Positions 48,077 through 54,974 of a stretch of DNA of 64,000 nucleotides are shown piece after piece. The DNA is from a virus. The position numbers were made by a program, and so were the translations under genes. The notes beneath the pieces were generated by a model. It was not told the DNA's origin, searched no databases, and saw only the letters and a program-made list of their open reading frames with translations. Position 1 is the first letter of the stretch, and each line of letters begins with the position of its first letter. The stretch covers positions 26,163 to 90,162 of the IMG/VR virus record IMGVR_UViG_3300041407_000075; one strand, given 5' to 3'.

Positions 48077-48145
48077 TTAAATTTCCACACCTTTTCTTTG
48101 CTTCACCACTTTCCCAACATCTCTAGCTTCCCACACTTCAATCAC
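48077..48145 (-). CDS. possible 22-aa peptide
   Basis: GTG-initiated frame (IEVWEARDVGKVVKQRKGVE) filling part of the 101-nt gap between phoH and the 48157 gene. No clear ribosome site, so it may be the tail of a lost gene. Confidence 0.25.
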   Translation of the reverse strand: MIEVWEARDVGKVVKQRKGVEI

Positions 48146-48156
48146 GTTTGCAAGCT

Positions 48157-48366
48157 TTATTTCACAATATACACAGGATTGGCAGATCCTGCCACAATCT
48201 CTTTCCAGCTACTCCGCTCCACCACCTTCTCAGTAATCTCCAGCACTTTATAAACCAACTCTTCAGCCGTAATACTACTCTTATCCTCAAGATCGTCAAA
48301 TAGCTTATTAGCCCATTTCATATAAGCTGTGTATATAGCTTTCTTGTCTTCATCTGTGATTGTCAT
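48157..48366 (-). CDS. hypothetical protein, 69 aa
   Basis: Helical (AIYTAYMKWANKLFDDLEDK). Overlaps the next gene by ATGA. Unknown. Confidence 0.65.
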   Translation of the reverse strand: MTITDEDKKAIYTAYMKWANKLFDDLEDKSSITAEELVYKVLEITEKVVERSSWKEIVAGSANPVYIVK

Positions 48367-48554
48367 TGTATATCCTTCATATCTTTTATTCTTTCCCTAA
48401 GATGTGCATCATTCTCAACCCAAGCCGTCAGAGACTTACTATAACCAATATCTGTCCATACACAATAGTCATTTGGTTTATCTTCTTCACAATACCCATA
48501 AATTTCCCTGTGTACTTGTGGAAGACTCATTAAGTAATCTAAATGAGAAATCAT
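48363..48554 (-). CDS. hypothetical protein, 63 aa
   Basis: ATG 48552-48554 with GGTGAAGAA ahead and an ATGA overlap. The longer frame to 48569 is disfavoured. Helical (LPQVHREIYGYCEEDKPNDY). Unknown. Confidence 0.6.
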   Translation of the reverse strand: MISHLDYLMSLPQVHREIYGYCEEDKPNDYCVWTDIGYSKSLTAWVENDAHLRERIKDMKDIQ

Positions 48555-48811
48555 TTCTTCACCACACACTTGAAAGGACTTTCTACAGTTGGTTTCATAG
48601 GCTTAATATGATTTTCATACCCAAGCTCATTGAAGGGAATCTCTACTACTGTCCAATCCTCACACGTAGCCAGTACAGTGAACGGCTTACCTTTAATATC
48701 TTTATACCACAACCGTTCACGAGTTGCATAGATAGTCTCATCCATCACATAACCTATAACTTCAATTTTACCAAAACATACTTTAACATCTTCTGCTGTA
48801 TATTTGTTCAC
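48551..48811 (-). CDS. hypothetical protein, 86 aa
   Basis: Beta-rich (KVCFGKIEVIGYVMDETIYA, VLATCEDWTVVEIPFNELG). Unknown. ATGA overlaps on both sides. Confidence 0.65.
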   Translation of the reverse strand: MNKYTAEDVKVCFGKIEVIGYVMDETIYATRERLWYKDIKGKPFTVLATCEDWTVVEIPFNELGYENHIKPMKPTVESPFKCVVKK

Positions 48812-49137
48812 AATTTACCCTCTTTGACAATTTTCAAAGCATTCTCAGCAGCCTTCAGGGCTTCCTTAGCTTTAGCTACAGATTCTTCTGCTGCGATTTC
48901 TTCTTTACAGGGCTGTTTATGTTTAACCAAGATAACTTCCTGAAGTGTTGTTTTCCATATCACTTCTGGCTCAGAGAATCCCCACCAGGAAGGGTCACCA
49001 CGCATCCCGTGCTCCTCAGCAATAATAGCATACAACTCTTCTTTTCCTGTGAGGTTTAACTTTACCATGCCAAGACTGTCTCGGTCTTTAGTAAGTCGCT
49101 CACGAGTTTCAATTTGCTGTGTTAGTCCAGTTCTCAT
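48808..49137 (-). CDS. hypothetical protein, 109 aa
   Basis: Mixed N-terminus with a Glu/Ala/Lys-rich C-terminal helix (EIAAEESVAKAKEALKAAEN). Unknown. Confidence 0.65.
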   Translation of the reverse strand: MRTGLTQQIETRERLTKDRDSLGMVKLNLTGKEELYAIIAEEHGMRGDPSWWGFSEPEVIWKTTLQEVILVKHKQPCKEEIAAEESVAKAKEALKAAENALKIVKEGKL

Positions 49138-49379
49138 ACCTTCCCCTCCAATTCAAGCAATTCATTAGTCATCAACCCAGCCGATGTAATCACATTAAAG
49201 AATTTCTGATACATATTCTCATAATATGCACGTTCGTCAAGTGTTTTGTGCAGCAGATAGTAGATAGCGTCAGTATAAGGCATTTGATTAAGGTTAGGAT
49301 TCATCAACAGATGTTGAATAGTTCCGTTCATGCCATTGACGTCCAACTGCTTTAATTTCTCAATCTCTTGTGGCTTCAT
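49134..49379 (-). CDS. helical protein, 81 aa
   Basis: ATG 49377-49379 with AAGGA ~9 nt ahead is chosen over 49388, which sits on the site itself. Helical (DAIYYLLHKTLDERAYYENM). Unknown. Confidence 0.6.
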   Translation of the reverse strand: MKPQEIEKLKQLDVNGMNGTIQHLLMNPNLNQMPYTDAIYYLLHKTLDERAYYENMYQKFFNVITSAGLMTNELLELEGKV

Positions 49380-49650
49380 CTTTACCATCCTTCACTTTAA
49401 ATAAATGTCGCATGTCTTCGTGACTAATGCAATCGTTTGTATCGAAAATTATTGTCTGCTGGGTGCTACCCGTCAGCACCCACTTCCGATCTTGCTGTGG
49501 AAGATCCTGATCGTAGCAATTCTTACTGATATAGTTATAAGAATCCATCTTGAAATGAAAGACCCCCCGACTTGTGCTGACTGTAAATACTTCGAACTCA
49601 TTCGTGTTAAATGGGGCGTGTTCATTCCGACCTTCTAAAGTGATCTTCAC
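49360..49650 (-). CDS. hypothetical protein sharing the FDTNDCIS motif, 96 aa
   Basis: Ends with FDTNDCISHEDMRHLFKVKD, closely related to the end of the 50023 product (FDTNDCISYEGIIKLLEK), so part of a local duplicated family. The body is beta-rich. Unknown. Confidence 0.65.
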   Translation of the reverse strand: MKITLEGRNEHAPFNTNEFEVFTVSTSRGVFHFKMDSYNYISKNCYDQDLPQQDRKWVLTGSTQQTIIFDTNDCISHEDMRHLFKVKDGKDEATRD

Positions 49651-49832
49651 AATTTATCCTCTTCTAATTTCTTCAGACACATATCAACAAGTTCTTTATG
49701 ATTCTTACAACCATACAATCTGTACAATAGTTTGCCGCTATCTCTACTCCAACCGCCTGACCATGGATTTCCCTCAGTGCCCACTACATCACAAAAAGAA
49801 CACCTTATGCAAAATACCTGTTCATCATTCAT
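49647..49832 (-). CDS. zinc-binding small protein, 61 aa
   Basis: CIRCSFCDVVGTEGNPWSGG gives one CxxC pair with later Cys and His (YGCKNHKELVDMC). Resembles the short phage proteins with one zinc knuckle. Unknown. Confidence 0.65.
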   Translation of the reverse strand: MNDEQVFCIRCSFCDVVGTEGNPWSGGWSRDSGKLLYRLYGCKNHKELVDMCLKKLEEDKL

Positions 49833-50023
49833 ACCATCTTCCTGTATTCAATACAAGGGTAAGTTTTATTGTATATCCCTGAATTATCACAATTCGTACA
49901 CATATGAGGGTATTTTGGAGGGTGGCTCGGGAAAACTCGATCTGTAGGCTTCATAACACCATCTTTACACACATCACACGACATAGATACTACAACACAT
50001 TGTACTTCTGTAATCTTTTCCAT
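49829..50023 (-). CDS. zinc-binding small protein, 64 aa
   Basis: CDVCKDG and CTNCDNSG pairs indicate a zinc ribbon. ATGA overlaps. Unknown. Confidence 0.65.
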   Translation of the reverse strand: MEKITEVQCVVVSMSCDVCKDGVMKPTDRVFPSHPPKYPHMCTNCDNSGIYNKTYPCIEYRKMV

Positions 50024-50226
50024 TATTTATTTCCTTTCTCTAGTAGTTTAATTATGCCTTCATAGCTAATGCAATCGTTTGTGTCGAATGTTCCAAGACC
50101 TGTTAGCAATAAATCAAAGTCTTCGACCTCTATTGGTCCTACACAATGATCATTTCCACAGCCACCTAGCCGTTCAAAGTCTGTCAATGTGTCATAAGGT
50201 TTACCATTTGAGCAGCATACTTTCAT
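50023..50226 (-). CDS. CCSNxKP-family small protein, 67 aa
   Basis: ATG 50224-50226 behind GGGAGTGTTG. MKVCCSNGKPYDTLTDFERL ... DHCVGPIEVEDFDLLLTG is shared with the 50529 product, so the two are tandem paralogues. Cys/His content suggests metal binding. Ends with the FDTNDCIS motif. Confidence 0.65.
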   Translation of the reverse strand: MKVCCSNGKPYDTLTDFERLGGCGNDHCVGPIEVEDFDLLLTGLGTFDTNDCISYEGIIKLLEKGNK

Positions 50227-50317
50227 GTTCAACACTCCCAAACAAGTGGTTCAACTGGATACTCTGAAAAATAGTATCCTGTGTTTTCAGCCACTCTATA
50301 AAGTCTTTAACTTTCAT
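50201..50317 (-). CDS. short phage protein starting MKVKDFIEWLKTQ, 38 aa, possibly frameshifted
   Basis: The start resembles the phage family that begins MKVKxLIEWLKTQD. After ~14 residues this frame reads poorly, while the -1 frame gives GYYFSEYPVEPLVWEC, suggesting a shift near a run of T in the DNA. It overlaps the 50023 gene. Confidence 0.4.
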   Translation of the reverse strand: MKVKDFIEWLKTQDTIFQSIQLNHLFGSVEHESMLLKW

Positions 50318-50532
50318 TCTTGTTCCCCACTCATAAAGTCTTGTGTAGTTCTACCAATACGGTATCTTACATGATCAATGCTGCAATATGTACTTGTAAT
50401 TGATGCCCCTACCGTTCCTGTGCTAAACCTACCATTAGCACTAGCACAGGCTGCTTTAGCTGCGTTAAGTTCAGACAAGTCATAACCACACCCTGCAAGC
50501 ATTAGAAACCCAACCAAACAGATGTATTTCAT
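50314..50532 (-). CDS. predicted lipoprotein, 72 aa
   Basis: Signal peptide with lipobox (ICLVGFLMLAGCGYDLSELN), cleaved before the Cys near residue 15, so likely anchored at the inner face of the outer membrane or to the inner membrane. Later Cys pair (CASANGRFSTG ... STYCSIDHV). Could act in superinfection exclusion or as a spanin-like part, but no partner is visible. Confidence 0.75.
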   Translation of the reverse strand: MKYICLVGFLMLAGCGYDLSELNAAKAACASANGRFSTGTVGASITSTYCSIDHVRYRIGRTTQDFMSGEQE

Positions 50533-50903
50533 TTCCGCATCACTCCCTCTTCCTTTCCATCAATAATATCAAGCAATCTCACTAGATCAACCCTTGTGTA
50601 AAACGTCTCCTCTGTTGGGCCTAAGTAGCTTATGTGGAGGAGGGTGTTGTTTGGTGGATCAGTGATGACGAAGATTTCGTCTATGTCTTTGTGACGAAAT
50701 GTGTGGGTCATTTGTTGGTAATCCTTTTCTAAACCACCATTAAGTATTGGCACATCTTCTGGGTTAAAGGTCTTAAAACCTACCAAGAGAAGGTCGTAGT
50801 CTTCCACTTCAATCGGCCCGACACAATGGTCGTGATTACAAGCCAGTCTGTGTAGTTCAGACATTTCTAATATTGGCTTACGGTTACTACAACACACCCT
50901 CAT
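50529..50903 (-). CDS. CCSNxKP-family protein, 124 aa
   Basis: MRVCCSNRKPILEMSELHRL ... NHDHCVGPIEVEDYDLLLVG, the longer paralogue of the 50023 product, with an extra beta-rich C-terminal half (DEIFVITDPPNNTLLHISYL). Unknown. Confidence 0.65.
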   Translation of the reverse strand: MRVCCSNRKPILEMSELHRLACNHDHCVGPIEVEDYDLLLVGFKTFNPEDVPILNGGLEKDYQQMTHTFRHKDIDEIFVITDPPNNTLLHISYLGPTEETFYTRVDLVRLLDIIDGKEEGVMRK

Positions 50904-51112
50904 TACCCTTCATCCCCAACCTGATACATGGAATACTCCGTATCAATCCAGTCGCGAATCACTTCAATCCACATAGCTTGCTCAATCTTTTTATCATCCT
51001 TCATGTCTTGAATCAATTCTTTGCTCAGTTGTAAAGCTTTCTCCAAACCTTCCCGATAACCTTGACGGAACTCGAAACTTTCATTCTCATGTGTATACAT
51101 TTCTTCAGTCAT
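50903..51112 (-). CDS. helical protein, 69 aa
   Basis: ATG 51110-51112 with GAGGAAG ahead is preferred over the frame to 51160. Helical, charged (GYREGLEKALQLSKELIQDM). Unknown. Confidence 0.6.
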   Translation of the reverse strand: MTEEMYTHENESFEFRQGYREGLEKALQLSKELIQDMKDDKKIEQAMWIEVIRDWIDTEYSMYQVGDEG

Positions 51113-51113
51113 T

Positions 51114-51182
51114 TTAAACTTCCTCGTTGTATTTAGATACATATAGGTATTCTTTGTCAACTACTTTATTTTCTTCAATCAT
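51114..51182 (-). CDS. very small peptide, 22 aa
   Basis: MIEENKVVDKEYLYVSKYNE plus two residues. The ATG overlaps the previous gene's end. It may be a real micro-ORF or chance. Confidence 0.35.
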   Translation of the reverse strand: MIEENKVVDKEYLYVSKYNEEV

Positions 51183-51306
51183 TTTCCATATTCTCCTTTT
51201 TGAGCTGTAAGCCAACACAGTAATATAGGAAATGTTGAAAAATCTCATGACCCTCTAGAGGTATGCCTGCCAATTTTATTAACGTACTAAATTCTTTATA
51301 TGTCAT
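51175..51306 (-). CDS. hypothetical protein, 43 aa, first gene of the leftward block
   Basis: ATG 51304-51306 behind AAAGGAGAGAAGAG, preferred over the ORF limit at 51366. Helical (YKEFSTLIKLAGIPLEGHEI). Its promoter should lie in the 51.31-51.5 kb region. Confidence 0.6.
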   Translation of the reverse strand: MTYKEFSTLIKLAGIPLEGHEIFQHFLYYCVGLQLKKENMEND

Positions 51307-51533
51307 CTCTTCTCTCCTTTCTGTATTTGATGAACCAATCTTACACCCATCATTCAAGGAAAGCAAGCTCCTTGGTGAAGAATTTAGATTAGTTTGGAAT
51401 AAGGAGAATTTCTGATTGGGGGTTGATAGAGAACGACGAACGGTTAATTATTTTCTACGAAAGCTTGACAATGAGTCATCAATAGTGAGAAGATGAATAT
51501 GGATGAGGAAATGATATGCGAGTCTACTTAATT
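51307..51533. other. divergent intergenic region upstream of the operator array
   Basis: No gene. It separates the leftward and rightward blocks. A TTGACA at 51465-51470 is followed by a poor -10. No other feature seen. Confidence 0.4.
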
Positions 51534-51801
51534 TATCCTATACCTATAGGACAAAAGATCCCACATGTATAGGATAAAATGTCTCTTTATATAGAATGAT
51601 TAAGATAGAAAGAAAAATATAGATTTTAAAGCTTTATAAGACAAAAGATCCTATACTACCCAAACAGCTTGAAAAGCGAAAAGCATGATTTTGATTTGTG
51701 GTATTTAGGTTTGTATCGTGCAAGGCTCTTGCTCCTCCGTTGTTTGGTGCAAGAACGAAGTGATAGAGAAAGAAACGAGTATAGGATAAAATGTCCTATA
51801 C
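51534..51801 (+). promoter_or_regulatory. array of 23-bp operator/iteron sites
   Basis: Copies at 51544-51566, 51567-51589 (directly adjacent), 51634-51656 and 51779-51801. The last is a perfect palindrome GTATAGGA-N7-TCCTATAC. The others match it at ~15-18 of 23 positions. An extra half-site (TATCCTATAC) is at 51534-51543. The last site is 31 nt ahead of the ribbon-helix-helix gene. Confidence 0.75.
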
Positions 51802-51831
51802 ATATGAGATAAATAAAGTAGGAGATACAAA

Positions 51832-51957
51832 ATGAGCTTGATTATCCCTCGACCACTGCTTTCTTGGATTGATGAGAATCGTGGTGATATGAGTAGACAA
51901 TCTTTTATTCTTAAATGCATGTTCAAGCTAAAGGAGATTCAAGATATGAGTAAATAA
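51832..51957 (+). CDS. ribbon-helix-helix regulator (CopG/Arc-like), 41 aa
   Basis: SLIIPRPLLSWIDENRGDMS then RQSFILKCMFKLKEI fits the RHH fold: a short beta strand for DNA contacts and two helices. The size is at the lower limit, as in Arc/CopG. Behind GTAGGAGATAC. It follows the operator array, so autoregulation and control of the initiator gene are expected. Family by pattern only. Confidence 0.7.
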   Translation: MSLIIPRPLLSWIDENRGDMSRQSFILKCMFKLKEIQDMSK

Positions 51958-52015
51958 AATAAATGCTTCATAAAAACTATAGATTTACAGATCCAATAAC
52001 TAAAGGTACACAAAT

Positions 52016-52498
52016 GTGAATACAGATGAGTTTTATAAATTACCTAAAAGCCTAGCAATGGCAGATGGGTATATCAGTAAGAAGACAGGCGAAGCTGTAA
52101 AGCTTTCAGCCAGTGGAAAGATTATTTATGCGTACATGCTGAGTAAGAATGAGTTCTTTACTGAAACTCTGAAAGGTCAGCATTATGAAGCTCAAGCTAC
52201 AATCGCTAAATGTTGTGGTGTTGAGTATAAAGCAGCAGGAACAATCCTAAGATCATTTCTTTACCATGAGGTTATGGAAGGTAAGAAACTTAAACCTGAT
52301 GCGGGGCAGTGGCGATGGTTTTACTATAAGGTTCATTCTGATTTGATATTGTGGGAAGGTAGTATTCAAGACTTCCGATTAATCGAAGAAGAAAAGCCTA
52401 AGTATGCGGAGAAAGTGGTGTCTAAACCGACGATAGCGAAGAAACCATACCAACACCAACCTGAGCCCGAATGGGACGATAGTCAATTACCTTTTTAG
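52016..52498 (+). CDS. replication initiator-like protein (winged helix) with SSB-type C-terminal tip
   Basis: 160 aa. FYKLPKSLAMADGYISKKTG ... LSASGKIIYAYMLSKNEFFT ... IAKCCGVEYKAAGTILRSF resembles phage and plasmid initiation proteins of the winged-helix type (Rep/lambda O/DnaD-like N-domains). A basic linker leads to PEWDDSQLPF, similar to the acidic tip of SSB. Starts at GTG 52016. The operator array and RHH gene lie just upstream. Origin binding is inferred from this context. Confidence 0.65.
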   Translation: MNTDEFYKLPKSLAMADGYISKKTGEAVKLSASGKIIYAYMLSKNEFFTETLKGQHYEAQATIAKCCGVEYKAAGTILRSFLYHEVMEGKKLKPDAGQWRWFYYKVHSDLILWEGSIQDFRLIEEEKPKYAEKVVSKPTIAKKPYQHQPEPEWDDSQLPF

Positions 52499-52504
52499 GA
52501 GTAA

Positions 52505-53272
52505 ATGAGAATGACCAAACTAGAGAAAAAGAATATGAAACGTGGGGATATCTACAACACAAAAAATGGCGATTTGGAAATTCGAGTGGTCATCAGTGCT
52601 AATGAGGTTGTGGTCAGGTTTGTAGATACAGACTATTTTACAATTACCACTAAATCTAATATTTGCAGCGGTAAGATTAAAGATCTGATGAAACCAAGTG
52701 TTTTTGGTATTGGTTTTATGGGTGCAGGTAAATATAATATAAATAATGCACCGACAGCCTACCAAAAGTGGACATCCATGCTTCAGAGGTGCTATCGGGA
52801 GAATTCCATTAGCTGGGAACGGTATGGAGGTAATGGGGTTACTGTTGCGGAAGAGTGGCATAACTTCCAAAACTTTGCAGAGTGGTACGAGAGTTACAAA
52901 TATAAGGAGGATGGGTGGCACCTAGATAAAGACATCCTCATAAAAGGTAATAAACTGTATTGCAAAGAATCCTGCTGTATTGTACCTAGAATTATAAACC
53001 AATCTCTCGTCTCTAGAGTTGGACTGAGGGGTGAGTATGCAATTGGAGTTACGTGGGATGAAAAAGCTAGCAGATACTCTGTAATGCTAAATGCTCACCA
53101 TACACACTACAAAGCATTTCGACAGATGTACAGGAGCGAGCGTGAAGCATTTATGGAGTACAAAGCCGCAAAAGAAAGTTATCTTGTTGCATTAGCATAT
53201 GAATGGAGGGGGCGTGTAGCCCCTAAAGTATTGAAAGCCTTAGTAGAGTATGAAGTTGAATGGAACGATTAA
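52505..53272 (+). CDS. HNH/AP2-like mobile endonuclease
   Basis: 255 aa. The N-terminal ~75 residues are beta-rich. The core resembles the 29417 gene: AYQKWTSMLQRCYRENSISW, HNFQNFAEWYESY, LDKDILIKGNKLYCKESCCI. The AP2-like domain is IGVTWDEKASRYSVMLNAHH, FRQMYRSEREAFMEYKAAKE. The start after TTTTTAGGAG follows the initiator stop by 7 nt. Likely inserted into this replication module. Confidence 0.85.
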   Translation: MRMTKLEKKNMKRGDIYNTKNGDLEIRVVISANEVVVRFVDTDYFTITTKSNICSGKIKDLMKPSVFGIGFMGAGKYNINNAPTAYQKWTSMLQRCYRENSISWERYGGNGVTVAEEWHNFQNFAEWYESYKYKEDGWHLDKDILIKGNKLYCKESCCIVPRIINQSLVSRVGLRGEYAIGVTWDEKASRYSVMLNAHHTHYKAFRQMYRSEREAFMEYKAAKESYLVALAYEWRGRVAPKVLKALVEYEVEWND

Positions 53273-53436
53273 TTGAAGATTTGTGTGAACATTGCGGCGA
53301 GTTAGAAGACTTATGCCCATGTTATTTTTCTGATTATGTATTTGAAGAGTTTGAATTTAAACCCCGATTTGAATACGCATTCGAACATTTAACCAATGAA
53401 AACAGCATATTTAAAAAGAATTTGCCAATAAAGTAA
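53260..53436 (+). CDS. Cys-rich small protein, 58 aa
   Basis: MERLIEDLCEHCGELEDLCP then CYFSDY gives a CxxC-x6-C-x-C cluster suited to zinc binding. Overlaps the HNH gene by 13 nt. Unknown. Confidence 0.55.
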   Translation: MERLIEDLCEHCGELEDLCPCYFSDYVFEEFEFKPRFEYAFEHLTNENSIFKKNLPIK

Positions 53437-53447
53437 CTAAAATAACT

Positions 53448-53477
53448 TACCCTATTGCTTTTTACTAGAATAGGGTA
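53448..53477 (+). repeat. 9-bp palindrome over a promoter
   Basis: TACCCTATT at 53448-53456 and AATAGGGTA at 53469-53477 are perfect complements with a 12-nt loop and cover the -35 and spacer of the promoter that ends at 53483. Likely an operator. Confidence 0.65.
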
Positions 53478-53483
53478 TATAAT
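53455..53483 (+). promoter_or_regulatory. sigma70-type promoter
   Basis: TTGCTT (53455-53460), 17 nt, TATAAT (53478-53483). It feeds the 53510 gene and the structured RNA region. Confidence 0.7.
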
Positions 53484-53509
53484 TTCTCTTATGAACTGAG
53501 GAAATCTCA

Positions 53510-53596
53510 ATGAACGAAGAATACGATGGTTTGATTGATAGTTGGAAAGATTATATTTCCGGTGTTGGTGAAGGTTGTACAAATGAATGGGTATGA
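53510..53596 (+). CDS. small acidic peptide, 28 aa
   Basis: MNEEYDGLIDSWKDYISGVG and eight more residues. Behind GAGGAAATCTCA. ATGA overlap with the next gene. Plausible leader peptide. Confidence 0.45.
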   Translation: MNEEYDGLIDSWKDYISGVGEGCTNEWV

Positions 53597-53856
53597 CTCC
53601 TGAATCCTTTACATACTGGCCCCAAGGCTTCGTAGAACTCTCTGAGTCTGATGCAGTCCCTAATGAAAAACAATGGTTGATGATTAAAGATCATTTGAAA
53701 CTTGTGTTTGATAAAAAGACGCCTGAGCGTGCTTTTGAAATTAAACCTTAAATTAATCTAGGTGACGGTGTTGATTACAAAAGGTTGTCTGACTTGATTG
53801 GTAAGAAAGCTGATCCTAGCTATTGGCAATTTGATCCTTATCAAGTGACTTGTTAA
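53593..53856 (+). pseudogene. conserved phage protein gene with an in-frame stop
   Basis: MTPESFTYWPQGFVELSESD ... LMIKDHLKLVFDKKTPERAF (52 aa) is a common phage motif of unknown function. It stops at TAA 53749, but the same frame stays open and protein-like to 53854 (GDGVDYKRLSDLIGKKADPS, YWQFDPYQVTC). One changed base would give an 87-aa protein. Nonsense mutation or readthrough. Confidence 0.55.
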
Positions 53857-53867
53857 AAGTTTAACAA

Positions 53868-53918
53868 ACTGACCACACTTATCCATCAACGGTGGATGCT
53901 AATGTGCAAAAGGTCAGT
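53868..53918 (+). ncRNA. structured RNA element a
   Basis: A 7-bp stem ACTGACC / GGTCAGT encloses an ATCCA / TGGAT hairpin with a 7-nt loop. No known RNA family recognised. Confidence 0.45.
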
Positions 53919-53921
53919 ATT

Positions 53922-54004
53922 GCGGGTAAACATGCTGTCTTAACTATTTGTGAAGCGCTTCACGGTAGAAAGGTCGAGGGTTGGATTCCCTAATAACCGC
54001 TCCA
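53922..54004 (+). ncRNA. tRNA-like element with acceptor-type stem ending TCCA
   Basis: GCGGGTA pairs with TAACCGC (one mismatch), followed by TCCA, and a T-arm-like AGGG TTGGATT CCCT precedes it. The middle contains a palindrome GTGAAGCGCTTCAC and no proper D or anticodon arm, so this looks like a degenerate tRNA. Confidence 0.4.
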
Positions 54005-54006
54005 AT

Positions 54007-54091
54007 TTTGAAGTGTAGGCGAAAGCCCCGAAGTCGATACCGGGTCAGAGAATGATTACTGGCAGCTCCATGAAAAGAGTGACACTTCAAA
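54007..54091 (+). ncRNA. structured RNA element b
   Basis: A 10-bp stem TTTGAAGTGT / ACACTTCAAA closes an ~85-nt element with internal hairpins: GGC GAAA GCC (GNRA loop) and CCCG...CGGG. Cloverleaf-like size, but no tRNA arms fit. Confidence 0.5.
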
Positions 54092-54241
54092 TTAGTTTCA
54101 CCCCAACACGAAGATCAAATTCTAGAAAGTTGGGTTTCTCCGTCGCTATCCTCTCTCTTATGGCGACTCTTAAAGATTAGGGTTTCTCTCCTCCCCAAAG
54201 TCTTTACTCATTGGTGCTGCCTCTCCTCAGCTATCAGTGAG

Positions 54242-54307
54242 CTTTCTAAATAATCTTGTTGTTCTATAACGATAATACCAGTGATCTGGTCAGGGTTATT
54301 TAGAAAG
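54242..54307 (+). ncRNA. structured RNA element c
   Basis: A perfect 12-bp stem CTTTCTAAATAA / TTATTTAGAAAG encloses ACCAG TGAT CTGGT and a possible GTT...AAC hairpin. Confidence 0.5.
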
Positions 54308-54344
54308 TATTATTCCTCATGTGTTTTGTATATACCTAGTCGGG

Positions 54345-54418
54345 TTCCAGTTAGTTCAGAGGTAGAACACTCTTGATGAAAAGAGAGGATAGTCGGCGAG
54401 TCAGATAAGCCACTGGAC
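54345..54418 (+). ncRNA. tRNA-like element with canonical D-arm
   Basis: TCCAGT / ACTGGA acceptor, TA, then a perfect D-arm GTTC AGAGGTA GAAC, then CTCTT / AAGAG with a 6-nt loop. The T-arm is degenerate and there is no encoded CCA, so it is more likely a decayed tRNA than a functional one. Confidence 0.4.
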
Positions 54419-54455
54419 AGAACACAGCAGAAATATTATTTATAGGTAAAGTATA

Positions 54456-54857
54456 ATGGCTAATAAAAAAGAACAAACTGAAGCTCAGAAGAAGACTAGG
54501 TTTGATGGTGAGAAATCTAACCGGAATGTCCGGGGCAACAGTAAAATTCGAATCCAGAAGTCCAAGTTGCGTGATACTGCCTCCAAACTTCGTGAAATTG
54601 AACCAACTGCACTTGAGAATATTAAGAATAGTGTAGAAGGTAAAGATGTTGAAGCTAAGATGCTTTCTACTTCACAATGGGTGATTACGTCAATCATCGC
54701 GCTGGACCGTGCAGCAGCAGGTGAGGAAGCTTCTCTAACTAAGCTTCGTATGGAAGGTAAGCGAGACGATTCCGATGATGAACAAGAAGTTGCAGAGATT
54801 GTAAAACTTGTTCCTCGTTTGAAGCTTACATTTGATGAGCCTAAAGTAACAGAATAA
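54456..54857 (+). CDS. hypothetical basic protein, 133 aa
   Basis: Basic, helical N-terminus (KIRIQKSKLRDTASKLREIE), then VEAKMLSTSQWVITSIIALD and an acidic tail. It sits among the tRNA-like elements ahead of the structural genes. A small terminase subunit has been considered because of the position, but nothing confirms it. Confidence 0.6.
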   Translation: MANKKEQTEAQKKTRFDGEKSNRNVRGNSKIRIQKSKLRDTASKLREIEPTALENIKNSVEGKDVEAKMLSTSQWVITSIIALDRAAAGEEASLTKLRMEGKRDDSDDEQEVAEIVKLVPRLKLTFDEPKVTE

Positions 54858-54867
54858 AAGAATTACG

Positions 54868-54940
54868 CGATTAAGCTCAAGGTGAGTCGTCACCCTTCCA
54901 AGGTGTACAGAGTAGATTTCGATTATCTCTAGTCGCTCCA
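54868..54940 (+). tRNA. tRNA-Gly (UCC)
   Basis: 73 nt. Acceptor GCGATTA / TAGTCGC (7 bp with one G-T), discriminator T and encoded CCA. Anticodon arm CACC CTTCCAA GGTG with anticodon TCC, identical in loop to bacterial tRNA-Gly. Canonical T-loop TTCGATT. The D-arm is short (GCTC/GAGT around 5 nt) and position 8 is A, so it is divergent. Confidence 0.72.
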
Positions 54941-54974
54941 AACACAGCTTCGGCTTGTGTATCTGAGAACTTGC

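Noticed and set aside
51705-51926. 73-aa minus-strand ORF over the operator array
   Set aside because: Opposite to a better RHH gene and crosses the operators; no ribosome site.
54007-54091. tRNA on either strand
   Set aside because: The 10-bp stem is good but no anticodon or T-arm fits; called a structured RNA instead.
54345-54418. Functional tRNA with UGA/GAU anticodon
   Set aside because: Anticodon loop is 6 or 8 nt and the T-arm is degenerate; kept only as tRNA-like.
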